Positions 39,542 to 49,311 of a DNA stretch of 64,000 bases are shown one piece after another. Location: positions 558,001 to 622,000 of the forward strand of contig JAIXYZ010000013.1 in the NCBI GenBank assembly GCA_027489955.1, in the 5' to 3' direction. Position numbers and translations under genes: made by a program. Below the pieces are notes generated by a model. The model made no database searches. It saw nothing but the letters and a program-made list of their open reading frames with translations, and was not told the origin of the DNA. Positions within the stretch are counted from its first letter, which is position 1; each line of letters starts with the position of its first letter. Source of the stretch: Hyphomicrobiales bacterium. Lineage in GTDB: Bacteria; Pseudomonadota; Alphaproteobacteria; Rhizobiales; Beijerinckiaceae.

Positions 39542-41628
39542 CCGGGCGCCCGGCGCCGCAGGCGCCCGCCTTCCACCAGCCAGGCGGCGACGAGCGGCAG
39601 AAGCAGCAGAAGCAGGCCCATCGCGCCGAGCATGAGCGGCAGCAGGCTGACGCCGGTGACGCGGGCGCTGTCCGTCGGGCGGATGGCGATCCAGTCCGAT
39701 CCGGCAAAGCTCGTCCCGGCGCGCAGGGCGACGATGCGCGGCAGGGCCAGCGCGCCCGAAGGCTCGGCGGCGATGCGGCGGACCGAGCCGCCGGTGCTCT
39801 CCGCCAGCGGGCGCAGGCGTTCGGTGTCGCTGAACACGTCCACGAGCTCGCGCGGATTGGCGGGACCCAGGCCGACGAAGGCGGTGAGGTCGCCGTGATC
39901 GACCCTGTGCAGGCCGAGCTCGCGGCTCTCCACCGTGCCGGAGAACACGCCGGGCTTGATCTGCGTCAGCGCGATCTCGCGCACCGCCCCGCCGGGGCCG
40001 GTGAGGCGCGCCGGCGCGACGGTCTCCGCCATGGTCTGGCGCTCGATCGAGATGGTCGAGCCGGTGGCGTAGGCGCGCAGGGCCTCCTCCTCCAGTTCCG
40101 GCTCCTTCATGAGCCAGTGGCTCAGCCGCCGGAGCAGGTCCACATGGGGCCCGCCGTCGCGGAAGCCGCGCGCCCACAGCCAGGCATGGTCCGACAGGAG
40201 CAGCGCGACACGCCCCTTGCCTTCGCGGTTGAGCACGACCAGCGGCCGGTCGCCGAAGCCGGTCATCACCGTTTCGCCGCGCACGTTGCGGGAGCCGACG
40301 ATGCGCAGCCACTCGCCCCAGGAGGGCGGCTCGGTGTTGGAACCGGGCAGGTCGCGCGTCACCGGGTGGCGGACGCCGCGATCGGTGATGAGCGCCCGGT
40401 AGGGCTCCTCAACCACCTGGCCGTCCGGCAGGGCCGGCAGCACGGGGGCCAGCGGCGTGCGCGCCAGGCTGGACGGCGTCGAATATTCCGGGCCCGCCGC
40501 CACCAGCAGCGCCCCGCCGTCCCGCACATACCGGGCGATGTTGTCGTAATAGAGCGAGGGCAGGATCGACTGGTTGGCGTAGCGATCCAGGATGATCAGG
40601 TCGAACTCCTTGATCTTGATCTGGAACAGCTCGCGCGTGGGGAAGGCGATGAGCGACAGCTCGTTGATCGGCGTGCCGTCCTGCTTCTCCGGCGGCCTCA
40701 GGATGGTGAAGTGGACGAGGTCCACGTTGGCGTCGGATTTCAGCAGGTTGCGCCAGGTCCGCTCGCCCGAATGCGGCTCGCCGGACACGAGCAGAACCCG
40801 CAGCTTCTCGCGGATGCCGTCGATGGTGACGACGGCGCGGTTGTTGACCGGCGTCAGCTCGCCTTCGAGCGGCTCGACCTCGATCTCCACGACGTTCGGC
40901 CCGCCATGCTCGATGCGGACCGGGATCGAGAAGACCGGCCCCGCGACCGCCTGGAGCGTGGCGATCTGCTGGCCGTCGCGGCGCACGACGACCCGTGCGC
41001 GGCCCGGCCCGCCGCGCTCGTCGAGGCGCGCACGGATCGTCTGGTCCTTGCCGACGAGGCCGAAGCGCGGCGCGTCCACCAGCACGATGCGCCGGTCCCG
41101 CTCGTTCGCACGGCCGGTCACCAGCGCATGGACGGGCGCGCGGAAGCCCAAAGCGGCCGCGTCGCGCGGGATGTCGTGGACGACGCCGTCCGTCAGCAGG
41201 ATCGCGCCGGCGATCCGCTCGGGGGGCACGTCGGCGAGCGCCTGCGCCAGGCCGCCGAAGAGCCGCGTGCCGTCGCCGTTCTCGGCATCGCCCACGGTCA
41301 CGATGCGCGGCTCGATGCCGGGCAGTTCCTTCAGCCGCGCCTCGATATCGCGGATCGCTGTCTCGGTCTGCCCGGTGCGGCCGCCCAGCGTCTGCGAGAG
41401 GGAGCGGTCCACCGCAACGGCGACGACGTCGCGCACCGGCTCGGTCTGGCGGTTCACCAGCGACGGGTTGGTCAGGGCCGCGACCAGCAGCGCGAGCGCA
41501 AGCGCCCGCACGAGCCCCGCGCCGCGTCGCGCCACGACCGCCAGGATCGCGGCCGCCAGCGCCGCCACCGCCAGCGCCGCCAGCAGCCAGAGCGGGACGA
41601 GAGGGGAGAGGGACAGGCCGGGGATCAT
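39538..41628 (-). CDS. Glutamine amidotransferase-like membrane protein of the MoxR/BatA cluster
   Basis: Protein of 696 residues with two N-terminal helices (about 8-52) and a C-terminal helix (about 660-685). The central part has a VWA-like region (VVAVAVDRSLSQT) and a class-I glutamine-amidotransferase-like fold (FDLIILDRYANQSILPS; RYVRDGGALLVAAGPEY). It occurs in a fixed order with DUF4159, DUF58 and MoxR genes in many Alphaproteobacteria; the role is thought to be envelope-related but is not established. The ATG overlaps the upstream stop. Confidence 0.82.
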   Translation of the reverse strand: MIPGLSLSPLVPLWLLAALAVAALAAAILAVVARRGAGLVRALALALLVAALTNPSLVNRQTEPVRDVVAVAVDRSLSQTLGGRTGQTETAIRDIEARLKELPGIEPRIVTVGDAENGDGTRLFGGLAQALADVPPERIAGAILLTDGVVHDIPRDAAALGFRAPVHALVTGRANERDRRIVLVDAPRFGLVGKDQTIRARLDERGGPGRARVVVRRDGQQIATLQAVAGPVFSIPVRIEHGGPNVVEIEVEPLEGELTPVNNRAVVTIDGIREKLRVLLVSGEPHSGERTWRNLLKSDANVDLVHFTILRPPEKQDGTPINELSLIAFPTRELFQIKIKEFDLIILDRYANQSILPSLYYDNIARYVRDGGALLVAAGPEYSTPSSLARTPLAPVLPALPDGQVVEEPYRALITDRGVRHPVTRDLPGSNTEPPSWGEWLRIVGSRNVRGETVMTGFGDRPLVVLNREGKGRVALLLSDHAWLWARGFRDGGPHVDLLRRLSHWLMKEPELEEEALRAYATGSTISIERQTMAETVAPARLTGPGGAVREIALTQIKPGVFSGTVESRELGLHRVDHGDLTAFVGLGPANPRELVDVFSDTERLRPLAESTGGSVRRIAAEPSGALALPRIVALRAGTSFAGSDWIAIRPTDSARVTGVSLLPLMLGAMGLLLLLLPLVAAWLVEGGRLRRRAPG

Positions 41629-44432
41629 TGCCCGAGCCTTTCCAGCAGCGGACCCACATGGACCTGGTCGGTCTTGTAGTTCCCGGTCAGCGCGTACATC
41701 ACGAGGTTGATGCCGCCGCGCATCGCCATCTCGCGCTGCCGCTCGGTGCCGGAGACCGGATAGAGCGCATTGCCGTCACGATCGACGGCCCAGGCGGCGG
41801 CCAGGTCGTTGCCGGTGATGACGATGGGGGAGATGCCGTCGCCCGCGCGCGCCGGCCGCTCCTCGCCGTCGGGAACCGGCGGCAGGGCCTCGATCCAGGT
41901 CCGGCCGGCGGCGTGACGGCCGGGCAGCTCGTCGATCAGGTAGAACGCCTTGGTCAGCACGTGGTCGCGCGGCAGCGTCTCCAGCTCGGGGATGTCGAGC
42001 GTCGCCAGCATGCGGCGGAGCTGGATCGTGGCCGGCGTCGGCTCGCCGCCGGGCCGGGTGGACGGCGCGTCGCGGGTGTCGAAGACGATCGTGCCGCCGC
42101 CCTTCATGAAGGCGTCGATCCGCCGGAGCGCCGCGTCGGTGGGCAGCGGCCGGCCGACCACCACGGGCCAGTAGATCAGCGGATAGACGGACAATTCGTC
42201 CCGCGCCGGATCGACGCCGACGGGATCGCCGGGCTCGAAGGCCGTGCGCACGGCCAGGGCCGCCGTGAGGCCCTGCAGGCCCGCGCGGCTGGCAGCGTCC
42301 GCCTGGGCATCGCCGGTGACGACATAGGCGAGGCGCGTCTGGAAGGCGGCCTGCAGGTCCTCCTTGCGCACGGGCGGGCGCGGAGCCGCGTCCTGCGCCG
42401 TGGCGGGCGGCGCGAAGGCCGCGCCGGACAGGACGAGCGCGAAGGCAAGAACGGCGGCGGCAGCGGCGCGACGGCGTCCGATGCCCGCGCCGAGCCCACC
42501 CAGGATCGCCAGCAGCAGGGTGTCCACCACGAGCAGGCCGAGCGCTGCGGCAAGGGCCGGCCCGCGCAGGTCGACGCTCGTGCCCGCGACGATGGGCGCG
42601 ACCGTGCCGCCGAAGGCCGAAAGGTCCAGCGGAGCGAGCCTGTCCGACGCCAGCAGCACGTTGACCGCCAGCGAGCCTTCGGCCGGTCCGTAGAGCCCTG
42701 CCGGATGGTCCGGCTCGGCGCGGGTCGCATAGGTCCGCGGCGCCGGTTTCGCCGTGGCGGGCGGGGAGCCGGCCGTGCCGAAGCCGTCCAGCACGACGCG
42801 GGGCGACAGCGGCGGCGCCTGCGCGTCCGCCTCCTGCGTGCCGGGCGCCGTGCGGCCCGATAGGTTCACGAGCTCGCGCAGCATGTCGACGAACAGGCCG
42901 GACAGGGGCAGGTTCGACCAGGAGGGATCGGCCGTCATGTGGAACAGGGCGACGTGCCCCTGTCCGCGCCGCTCACCCGTGACGATGGGCGTGCCGTCGT
43001 CGAGCGCCGCCCAGGTGCGGGCGGTGATCTGCGCGTCCGGTTCCGCGAGGATCTGGCGGCGGACCATGACCTCGCGGGTCGGGCGCAGCGCGGCGAAAGG
43101 CCCGGTCGCGGGGAAGGCCGCGATGGTCTTGGGCGCGTCCCACGACAGCGAGCCGCCAAGGCTGCGCCCGCCGCGGCGCAGGCGCACCGGGATGAGGTCG
43201 TCCCCGGCCGCGGCGAGCCGCGTTCCGGCGAACCGGATCAACATGCCCCCGTCCTGGACGAAGCGCGTCAGGCGGTCGGTGACCTCGCGGTCCAGCGCGC
43301 CGACATCGGCGAGCACGATGACCGAGGCGTTCTCGTCCAGCAGGCGCGACACCGCTTCCGACGCGCCGCCGCGGCCTTCGCGCACGTCGGCGAACGGGGC
43401 CAGAGCCCGCCCGACATAATAGGTCGGCGACAGGAGCGGCTGGGCGAGATCGGAGCTGGCCCCGCTGACGAGCCCGACCCGCCGGCGCCGGCTGCGGTCG
43501 TCCACCAGCGTCACGGCGGCGGCCGAGCGCTCGCCCTCGATCTCCGCGCGGGCGACCGCGTTGCGCAGCTCGAGCGGCAGGTCGAACCGGGCTTCGGCTT
43601 CCGTCGCTCCGGGCGCGAAGCGCGCCTCGGCGCGGCTCAGCGGCAAGCCGCGCGCATCGCTCGCGATGACAGTGGCCCCCTCCCGGCCGTTCGGCTCGGC
43701 GCGCACCACCCGCGCGACCAGCCCGTCGGCGCGGTTGGCGACCTCGACCAGCGCGAGCGGCATGGCGGACGGCGCCGCATGCACGATGCCGGGACGTGCG
43801 CGCAAGGCCGCGGCGAGCGCGCCGGCCCCGTCCTGGCCGGCAGCCTGCACCCTGTCGGAGATGTAGACCGGCTCGGCGGCGGGCTGGCGCTGGAGGAACG
43901 CCGCGATGCCGGGCGCATGGGCGTTCCGGTCCGCAAGATATGGCGTCGGAACGAGGGCCTGGAGGCGCTCGAGCGCCGCATCGGGCGCCAGCGGCGCGAT
44001 TTCTCCGGTCGGGTCGGCGGTGGCGACCAGCGCGACGGCGCGGCGCTCCCGGGCCGCCGCCTCGATCCGCGAGGTCGCGAGACGCAGCCGGTCGGGCCAG
44101 TCGTGCGCCGAAGTGGCGCCGTTGTCGATGACCAGCAGCACCGGTCCGCGCGCACCCGTCCCCGGCAGCGCCTCCGGCTGCCAGAGCGGTCCGGCGGCGG
44201 CGAGGATGGCGAGCCCGGCGATGGCAAGGCGGAGCGCCAGCAGCCACCAGGGCGTGCGCGAGGGCGTCTGCCGCTCCGGGATCAGGTCCATCACGATGCG
44301 CAGCGGTGGGAAGGGCACGCGCCGCGGGCGCGGCGGCGTCACGCGCAGGAGCCACCAGAGGACGGGCAGGGCGGCCAGCGCGGCAAGAACGGCCGGCGCG
44401 GTGAAGACGAGGGCCGAGAGCGCGCCCATCAT
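41625..44432 (-). CDS. BatA/DUF4159 domain membrane protein
   Basis: Protein of 935 residues. The N-terminus is a BatA-like two-helix unit (LSALVFTAPAVLAALAALPV then a basic RPRRVPFPPLR), followed by a VWA-like domain (VLLVIDNGATSAHDW), a large periplasmic region, another helix pair around 635-685, and a C-terminal DUF4159 domain (about 700-935). The start at 44432 overlaps the DUF58 stop; the open frame extends further upstream to 45083 but only covers DUF58. Function in the MoxR operon is unknown. Confidence 0.85.
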   Translation of the reverse strand: MMGALSALVFTAPAVLAALAALPVLWWLLRVTPPRPRRVPFPPLRIVMDLIPERQTPSRTPWWLLALRLAIAGLAILAAAGPLWQPEALPGTGARGPVLLVIDNGATSAHDWPDRLRLATSRIEAAARERRAVALVATADPTGEIAPLAPDAALERLQALVPTPYLADRNAHAPGIAAFLQRQPAAEPVYISDRVQAAGQDGAGALAAALRARPGIVHAAPSAMPLALVEVANRADGLVARVVRAEPNGREGATVIASDARGLPLSRAEARFAPGATEAEARFDLPLELRNAVARAEIEGERSAAAVTLVDDRSRRRRVGLVSGASSDLAQPLLSPTYYVGRALAPFADVREGRGGASEAVSRLLDENASVIVLADVGALDREVTDRLTRFVQDGGMLIRFAGTRLAAAGDDLIPVRLRRGGRSLGGSLSWDAPKTIAAFPATGPFAALRPTREVMVRRQILAEPDAQITARTWAALDDGTPIVTGERRGQGHVALFHMTADPSWSNLPLSGLFVDMLRELVNLSGRTAPGTQEADAQAPPLSPRVVLDGFGTAGSPPATAKPAPRTYATRAEPDHPAGLYGPAEGSLAVNVLLASDRLAPLDLSAFGGTVAPIVAGTSVDLRGPALAAALGLLVVDTLLLAILGGLGAGIGRRRAAAAAVLAFALVLSGAAFAPPATAQDAAPRPPVRKEDLQAAFQTRLAYVVTGDAQADAASRAGLQGLTAALAVRTAFEPGDPVGVDPARDELSVYPLIYWPVVVGRPLPTDAALRRIDAFMKGGGTIVFDTRDAPSTRPGGEPTPATIQLRRMLATLDIPELETLPRDHVLTKAFYLIDELPGRHAAGRTWIEALPPVPDGEERPARAGDGISPIVITGNDLAAAWAVDRDGNALYPVSGTERQREMAMRGGINLVMYALTGNYKTDQVHVGPLLERLGQ

Positions 44433-45352
44433 GCCGCTCCCTGCCTCTGCACGCCGCCGCCGGCGAGGATGCCCAGCAGACGCAGCGCCGGCTCCGTCGC
44501 CGGTCGGTCCGTGCGATGGGTGGTGATCGACCAGCCGCGCTTCAGGCAGCCATCGGCGATGGCGCGTCCGTGGGCCTGGAACCGCTCGCGGTAGAGGGCG
44601 CCCCAGCTGCGCGCGTCGCCCACCCGCAGGTCGAGCCGTCCCTCGACGTCCTCGAGGACCGCTTCCCCGTCGAACGGGAAGAGCTCTTCCACGGGATCGA
44701 CAATCCGGATGACGTGCCCCCTGGCGCCCCGCGCCGAGATGCCGGCGATGCGCGCCGTGAAATCGGCGGCGGGCACGAGGGCGTCGGTGATCATGATGAC
44801 CTCCGCCTGGGGCGGCAGGGCGTCGCCGGGCGGCAGGTCGCGGTCCCGGCCCGCATCGTCCAGGAGGATCGTTTCCGCCAGGCGCTCCGCGATGCGCCGG
44901 GACGAGCGCGGCGGCAGCAGGCCGAGCAGGCCCACGCGCTCGCCCGCATCCACGAGGGCATCGGCCAGCGCAAGCCCGATCACCAGGGCGCGCTCGGCCT
45001 TGGAGGCGCTGGCCAGCGAGGACTGGTAGGCCATGGATGCCGAGCGATCGATCCAGAGATGGACGCTGTGGGCCGCTTCCCATTCCCGCTCGCGCACGTA
45101 GAGCCGGTCGTCGCGCGCCGAGCGGCGCCAGTCCACCCGCTGCGCCGCTTCCCCCGGGGCGAAGGCGCGGAACTGCCAGAAGGCCTCGCCCGGCCCGGCG
45201 CGCCGGCGGCCGTGGACGCCGCTGACCGCCGCCAGCACGCGGCGCGCTTCCAGCATCATGTGCGGCAGCCGGGCGGCCAGCTCGAGCGCGAGCGCCTGGA
45301 CGGGCCGTCCCGGTTGGCGGCCGGCTTCGTCGACAACCCGGACCTTCGCCAT
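44429..45352 (-). CDS. DUF58 domain protein
   Basis: Protein of 307 residues with the DUF58 signature FRAFAPGEAAQRVDWRRSAR (about 63-82) and a VWA-like metal site DRSAS. It usually works with a MoxR ATPase next to it, here 4 bases upstream. It is probably cytoplasmic or peripheral. The C-terminus overlaps the next gene by ATGA. Confidence 0.9.
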   Translation of the reverse strand: MAKVRVVDEAGRQPGRPVQALALELAARLPHMMLEARRVLAAVSGVHGRRRAGPGEAFWQFRAFAPGEAAQRVDWRRSARDDRLYVREREWEAAHSVHLWIDRSASMAYQSSLASASKAERALVIGLALADALVDAGERVGLLGLLPPRSSRRIAERLAETILLDDAGRDRDLPPGDALPPQAEVIMITDALVPAADFTARIAGISARGARGHVIRIVDPVEELFPFDGEAVLEDVEGRLDLRVGDARSWGALYRERFQAHGRAIADGCLKRGWSITTHRTDRPATEPALRLLGILAGGGVQRQGAA

Positions 45353-45356
45353 GGCC

Positions 45357-46379
45357 CTATCCCAGCCGCGCCGTGAGGCGCCGGACGATGGCTTCCACCG
45401 TCTCGCCCTCGGCGCGTGCCGCGAAGGTCAGCGCGATGCGGTGCTTCAGGACCGGCTCGGCGAGGGCAACGACGTCGTCGATGGAGGGGGCGAGCCGCCC
45501 CTCGATCAGGGCCTTGGCCCGGCTGGCGAGCATCAGCGCCTGACTGGCGCGGGGGCCTGGGCCCCAGGCGAGCTTGTCGGCGACTTCCGGCGCGCCGTCG
45601 CCCGGACGGGCGGAGCGCACGAGATCGAGGATCGCGTCCAGCACGCTCTCCCCCACCGGGAGGCGGCGAACCAGGCGCTGCACGGCCATCAGCCCTTCGG
45701 TGTCCAGGGCGGCGCTGGGGCGGGACTCCGCCGATCCGGTCGTCTCCAGAAGCATGCGCTTCTCGGCCGCCCGGTCGGGATAGTTCACGTCGATCTGGAG
45801 CAGGAAGCGGTCGAGCTGCGCCTCGGGCAGCGGATAGGTGCCTTCCTGCTCGATCGGGTTCTGCGTCGCGAGCACGTGGAACGGGCGGGGAAGGTCGTGG
45901 CGCTCGCCGGCGACGGACACGAAGCCTTCCTGCATTGCCTGCAGCAGGGCCGACTGCGTCCGCGGGCTGGCGCGGTTGATCTCGTCGGCCATCAGCAGCT
46001 GCGCGAAGACCGGACCCTTGATGAACCGGAAGGCGCGCTTGTGGTCCGCGCTTTCCTCCAGCACCTCGCTGCCCAGGATGTCGGACGGCATGAGGTCGGG
46101 CGTGAACTGCACCCGGCGGGCGTCGAGGCCCAGCACGGTGCCCATCGTGTCCACGAGCTTGGTCTTGGCGAGGCCGGGCACGCCGACCAGCAGGCCGTGG
46201 CCGCCGGCGAGGACCGTGACGAGGGCGAGGGTGACCACGTCGTCCTGGCCGAAGATGACCCCGCGGATGGCGTCGCGGGCCTTGCCCAGCCGCTCGAGCG
46301 CGCCCTCGGCGGCGGCGACCACGCCGTCATCCAGGCTGGTGGGATCGGAACCCTGGGCGTTGAGGCCGGTCATGGACAT
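45357..46379 (-). CDS. MoxR-family AAA+ ATPase
   Basis: ATPase of 340 residues. Walker A GVPGLAKTK (66-74), Walker B LLMADEINRA and the sensor ATQNPIEQEGTYPLPEAQLDRF place it in the MoxR group of chaperone-like AAA+ proteins. It begins a four-gene minus-strand operon (MoxR, DUF58, BatA/DUF4159, amidotransferase-like). A second in-frame ATG is at 46373. It is divergent from the DUF1285 gene across 172 bases. Confidence 0.94.
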   Translation of the reverse strand: MSMTGLNAQGSDPTSLDDGVVAAAEGALERLGKARDAIRGVIFGQDDVVTLALVTVLAGGHGLLVGVPGLAKTKLVDTMGTVLGLDARRVQFTPDLMPSDILGSEVLEESADHKRAFRFIKGPVFAQLLMADEINRASPRTQSALLQAMQEGFVSVAGERHDLPRPFHVLATQNPIEQEGTYPLPEAQLDRFLLQIDVNYPDRAAEKRMLLETTGSAESRPSAALDTEGLMAVQRLVRRLPVGESVLDAILDLVRSARPGDGAPEVADKLAWGPGPRASQALMLASRAKALIEGRLAPSIDDVVALAEPVLKHRIALTFAARAEGETVEAIVRRLTARLG

Positions 46380-46551
46380 GAATCGTCAATCCTCGTTTTC
46401 CGTCGCCCCCGGCAGCATGGACCGGGCCCGCTTGGCTCCGCAAGCGCGGCAACCGCGCGCAGCGGCGGATTGCCGAGCCGGCCTCGCCACCACATCTTGA
46501 GGCTGGGGCTGCAATGTGGCGGGCCATCGGGACCGCCTGCAAGGAGAGCCA

Positions 46552-47166
46552 GTGACAGCATCTGCGACAGGGCCTGACACAGTGACCGCGCCAGGGGGCC
46601 TCGAAGCCCTCATGCGCGCCATCGGCGGGGATGCGGGGCGCCGCGGGACCCCGCCGGTGGAGCGCTGGAATCCGCCGTTTTGCGGCGATATCGACATGCG
46701 CATCGCGGCGGATGGCAGCTGGCATTACATGGGCACGCCCATCGGCCGGCCGGCTCTGGTCAGGCTGTTCGCGTCGGTCCTGAAGCGGGAGGGCGAGGAT
46801 CACTTTCTCGTGACGCCCGTGGAGAAGGTGGGGATAAGGGTCGAGGACGCGCCGTTTCTCGCCGTCGAGCTTGCGCTGGACGGGGAGGGCGCCGGCCGCG
46901 TCCTGTCCTTCCGCACCAATGTCGACGACGTGGTGAGCGCCGGGCCCGACCATCCCGTAACGTTCCGTCCCGACGTCGCCGGCGGGCTGAAGCCCTATGT
47001 GGAGGTCCGCCGCGGCCTGCTTGCCCGCGCCACGCGGCCGGTCTTCTACGAACTCGTGGAACTCGGCGAGGTCCGGGCGGTCGATGGGGCTGAGATGTTC
47101 GGCGTCGCCTCCGGCGGCGCGTTCTTTCCCATGGCGCCGGCCGCAGAGGTCGAGGCCTGGTCGTGA
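46552..47166 (+). CDS. DUF1285 domain protein
   Basis: Protein of 204 residues matching DUF1285 (PPVERWNPPFCGDIDMRI; GTPIGRPALVRLFASVL; FRTNVDDVVSAGPDHP). Function is not known. The GTG at 46552 is preferred because AAGGAGAG is at 46541-46548; a GTG at 46516 is in frame. It heads a plus-strand operon with the CoA-type Nudix hydrolase, DUF6111 and the CCA-adding enzyme, all overlapping. Confidence 0.9.
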   Translation: MTASATGPDTVTAPGGLEALMRAIGGDAGRRGTPPVERWNPPFCGDIDMRIAADGSWHYMGTPIGRPALVRLFASVLKREGEDHFLVTPVEKVGIRVEDAPFLAVELALDGEGAGRVLSFRTNVDDVVSAGPDHPVTFRPDVAGGLKPYVEVRRGLLARATRPVFYELVELGEVRAVDGAEMFGVASGGAFFPMAPAAEVEAWS

Positions 47167-47816
47167 GCGTGGCCGCCGCCGCCTTCGACACCGAGGATTT
47201 CCTGCGCCGCGCCGCGTCGGGGCTTCACCGCGAACCACCGACACCCGGTGCGGTCCATGCGGCCGCGCGCGGCGACCACGACGGCAACGAGGATGCACCC
47301 CGCTTCGACGAGGCGAAGGCGCGGCCGGCGTCGGTGCTCGTGCCCGTCGTCGCGCATCCGGACGGGCCGACGCTCCTGCTCACGCGCCGCACCGCCCATC
47401 TGCGCGCCCATCCGGGCCAGATCGCGTTTCCCGGCGGCCGCGTCGATCCCGGCGATCCGAGCTATGTCCACGCGGCCTGCCGCGAGGCGTGGGAGGAGGT
47501 GGGGCTGGACCCCTCGCTTCCCCAGCCGCTGGGCTTCCTCGATCCGTACGTGTCGTCGACGGGCTTTCGCATCGTGCCCGTGGTCGCGCGGCTGGAGCCG
47601 GGATTTGCCCTGGCCCTCAACCCCGACGAGGTGGAGGAGGCTTTCGAGGTGCCCCTCGGCTTCCTCATGGACCCCGCCAACCACCAGCGGCACTCACGGG
47701 AATGGCAGGGGACGCGGCGCTACTATTACGCCATGCCGCACGGAGCACGGTATATCTGGGGCGTGACGGCCGGAATCATCCGCAACCTTCACGACAGGCT
47801 CTACGGGGGCTCATGA
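47163..47816 (+). CDS. CoA pyrophosphatase-type Nudix hydrolase (NudL/YeaB family)
   Basis: Enzyme of 217 residues. It has the UPF0035/CoA-pyrophosphatase motif LLLTRRTAHLRAHPGQIAFPGG (about 69-90) followed by a Nudix box VDPGDPSYVHAACREAWEEVGL in which the first E is D, as in the family. It would split CoA to phosphopantetheine and 3',5'-ADP. The GTG start overlaps the DUF1285 stop and its stop overlaps DUF6111. Confidence 0.92.
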   Translation: MSVAAAAFDTEDFLRRAASGLHREPPTPGAVHAAARGDHDGNEDAPRFDEAKARPASVLVPVVAHPDGPTLLLTRRTAHLRAHPGQIAFPGGRVDPGDPSYVHAACREAWEEVGLDPSLPQPLGFLDPYVSSTGFRIVPVVARLEPGFALALNPDEVEEAFEVPLGFLMDPANHQRHSREWQGTRRYYYAMPHGARYIWGVTAGIIRNLHDRLYGGS

Positions 47817-48067
47817 TCCGGTTTCTCGACGACCTGCTGCTTTTCCTGGTCCCCTTCCTCGGCTTCGCGATCTACCTCGCGCTGGCCCGCAAGCACGTCC
47901 TGGACATCGACAACTGGCGCAAGCCGACGCCGTGGCTGGCCATGGCGGGGCTCATCATCGTCATCGCCGGGTTCCTCGGCTCGGCCCTGCTTGGCCAGCG
48001 CAACCAGGGCGCCTACGAGCCGCCGCGCATGGAAAACGGGGTGCTGATCCCCGGCCGCTTCAAATGA
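47813..48067 (+). CDS. DUF6111 family membrane protein
   Basis: Protein of 84 residues with two predicted membrane helices (about 7-25 and 41-61) and a short C-terminal tail NGVLIPGRFK. It matches the small DUF6111 family found in Rhizobiales between the Nudix and CCA genes. Function is unknown. It overlaps neighbours by ATGA on both sides. Confidence 0.88.
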   Translation: MIRFLDDLLLFLVPFLGFAIYLALARKHVLDIDNWRKPTPWLAMAGLIIVIAGFLGSALLGQRNQGAYEPPRMENGVLIPGRFK

Positions 48068-49311
48068 ACAGCGCTGCCGCTGCCGACCTGCTGCGGCGGC
48101 CGGACGTCGCGGCGCTCTTCGCCGCCCTGGACGGTCGCGGCGAGGCCCTGCGCATCGTCGGCGGGGCGGTGCGCAACGCGCTCATCGGCGCGCCCGACGG
48201 CGATATCGACTGCGCCACCACGATGGAGCCGCAGGAGACGACGCGCCGCGCGCAGGCCGCTGGGTTTCGCGTCGTGCCGACCGGGATCGAGCACGGCACC
48301 GTGACCGTCCTCGTCGACGGGCGGCCTTTCGAGGTCACGACCCTCCGCCAGGACGTGGAGACCGACGGACGCCGGGCTGTCGTGCGCTTCGGCCGCGATT
48401 TCGAGCGCGACGCCGAGCGGCGGGACTTCACGATCAACGCGCTCTCGCTGGACGCGCAGGGCGTGGTCCACGACCCGGTCGGCGGGCTTGCCGATCTCGC
48501 CGAGCGGCGGGTGCGCTTCATCGGCGATGCCGGAAAGCGGGTGGAAGAGGACTACCTGCGAATCCTGCGCTTCTTCCGTTTTCACGCGCAGTATGGCCAC
48601 GGGGCCCCCGATCCGGCCGGCCTCCACGCCTGCATCGTGCATCGCAACGGGCTCGACCGCCTGTCGCGGGAGCGCATCAGGGCCGAGATGGAGAAGCTTC
48701 TGTCGGCGCCCGCGGCCGTCGCGGTCCTTGCGGACATGACGGCTGCCGGCATCCTCCAGCGCATCCTCGCGGGCCTCGCCGAGCCCGGCCGGCTGGACCG
48801 GCTCGCCCGCGCCGATCATGCCCCGGCGGACTGGGTCTGGCGCCTCGCCGCGCTCGCCGTCCTGGCGCCGGGCGACGATCTGCGCCTGCGGGACAGGCTG
48901 CGCCTGTCCAACGCCGAAGCGGATGCGGCCGCGGCCTTCGGCGCTGTCGCTGCGGCGCTGAAATCGCCCGCCACCGCGCTGTCGCCCGCCGACCTCCTGC
49001 GCCTTGGCTACCGCCACGGCCGGGATGCGGTGGTGGCCGCGCTGCTGGCGCTTCGCGGCGAGCCGAGGCCCGTGCTGGCGGCCGATGGCGCGGCGCTCGC
49101 CGCGGACCTCGCTGCCGGCCGCCGGGCCATCCCGGGTCGGCCCTTCGCGGGTCGGGACATGGCGCAACGCGGCGTCCCCCCGGGGCCCGCCATGGGCCGG
49201 GCCGTCGCCGCCGCCGAAGCCGCATGGCTCGCCGCGGGATTGCCGGACGATCCGGACGTGCTGGCGCGCCTGCTGGACGCGGCCGCAGCCGGGGTCAGGG
49301 ACGGGGCCTGA
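48064..49311 (+). CDS. cca: CCA tRNA nucleotidyltransferase/poly(A) polymerase family protein
   Basis: Enzyme of 415 residues that adds or repairs the CCA end of tRNAs. The nucleotidyltransferase head shows IVGGAVRNALIG, the metal-binding DGDIDCATT and RRDFTINAL, followed by an RNA-binding domain (EEDYLRILRFFRFHAQYG). A CCA enzyme is needed to finish the tmRNA end, which lacks the encoded terminal A. The last 17 bases overlap the convergent ribbon-helix-helix gene. Confidence 0.94.
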   Translation: MNSAAAADLLRRPDVAALFAALDGRGEALRIVGGAVRNALIGAPDGDIDCATTMEPQETTRRAQAAGFRVVPTGIEHGTVTVLVDGRPFEVTTLRQDVETDGRRAVVRFGRDFERDAERRDFTINALSLDAQGVVHDPVGGLADLAERRVRFIGDAGKRVEEDYLRILRFFRFHAQYGHGAPDPAGLHACIVHRNGLDRLSRERIRAEMEKLLSAPAAVAVLADMTAAGILQRILAGLAEPGRLDRLARADHAPADWVWRLAALAVLAPGDDLRLRDRLRLSNAEADAAAAFGAVAAALKSPATALSPADLLRLGYRHGRDAVVAALLALRGEPRPVLAADGAALAADLAAGRRAIPGRPFAGRDMAQRGVPPGPAMGRAVAAAEAAWLAAGLPDDPDVLARLLDAAAAGVRDGA

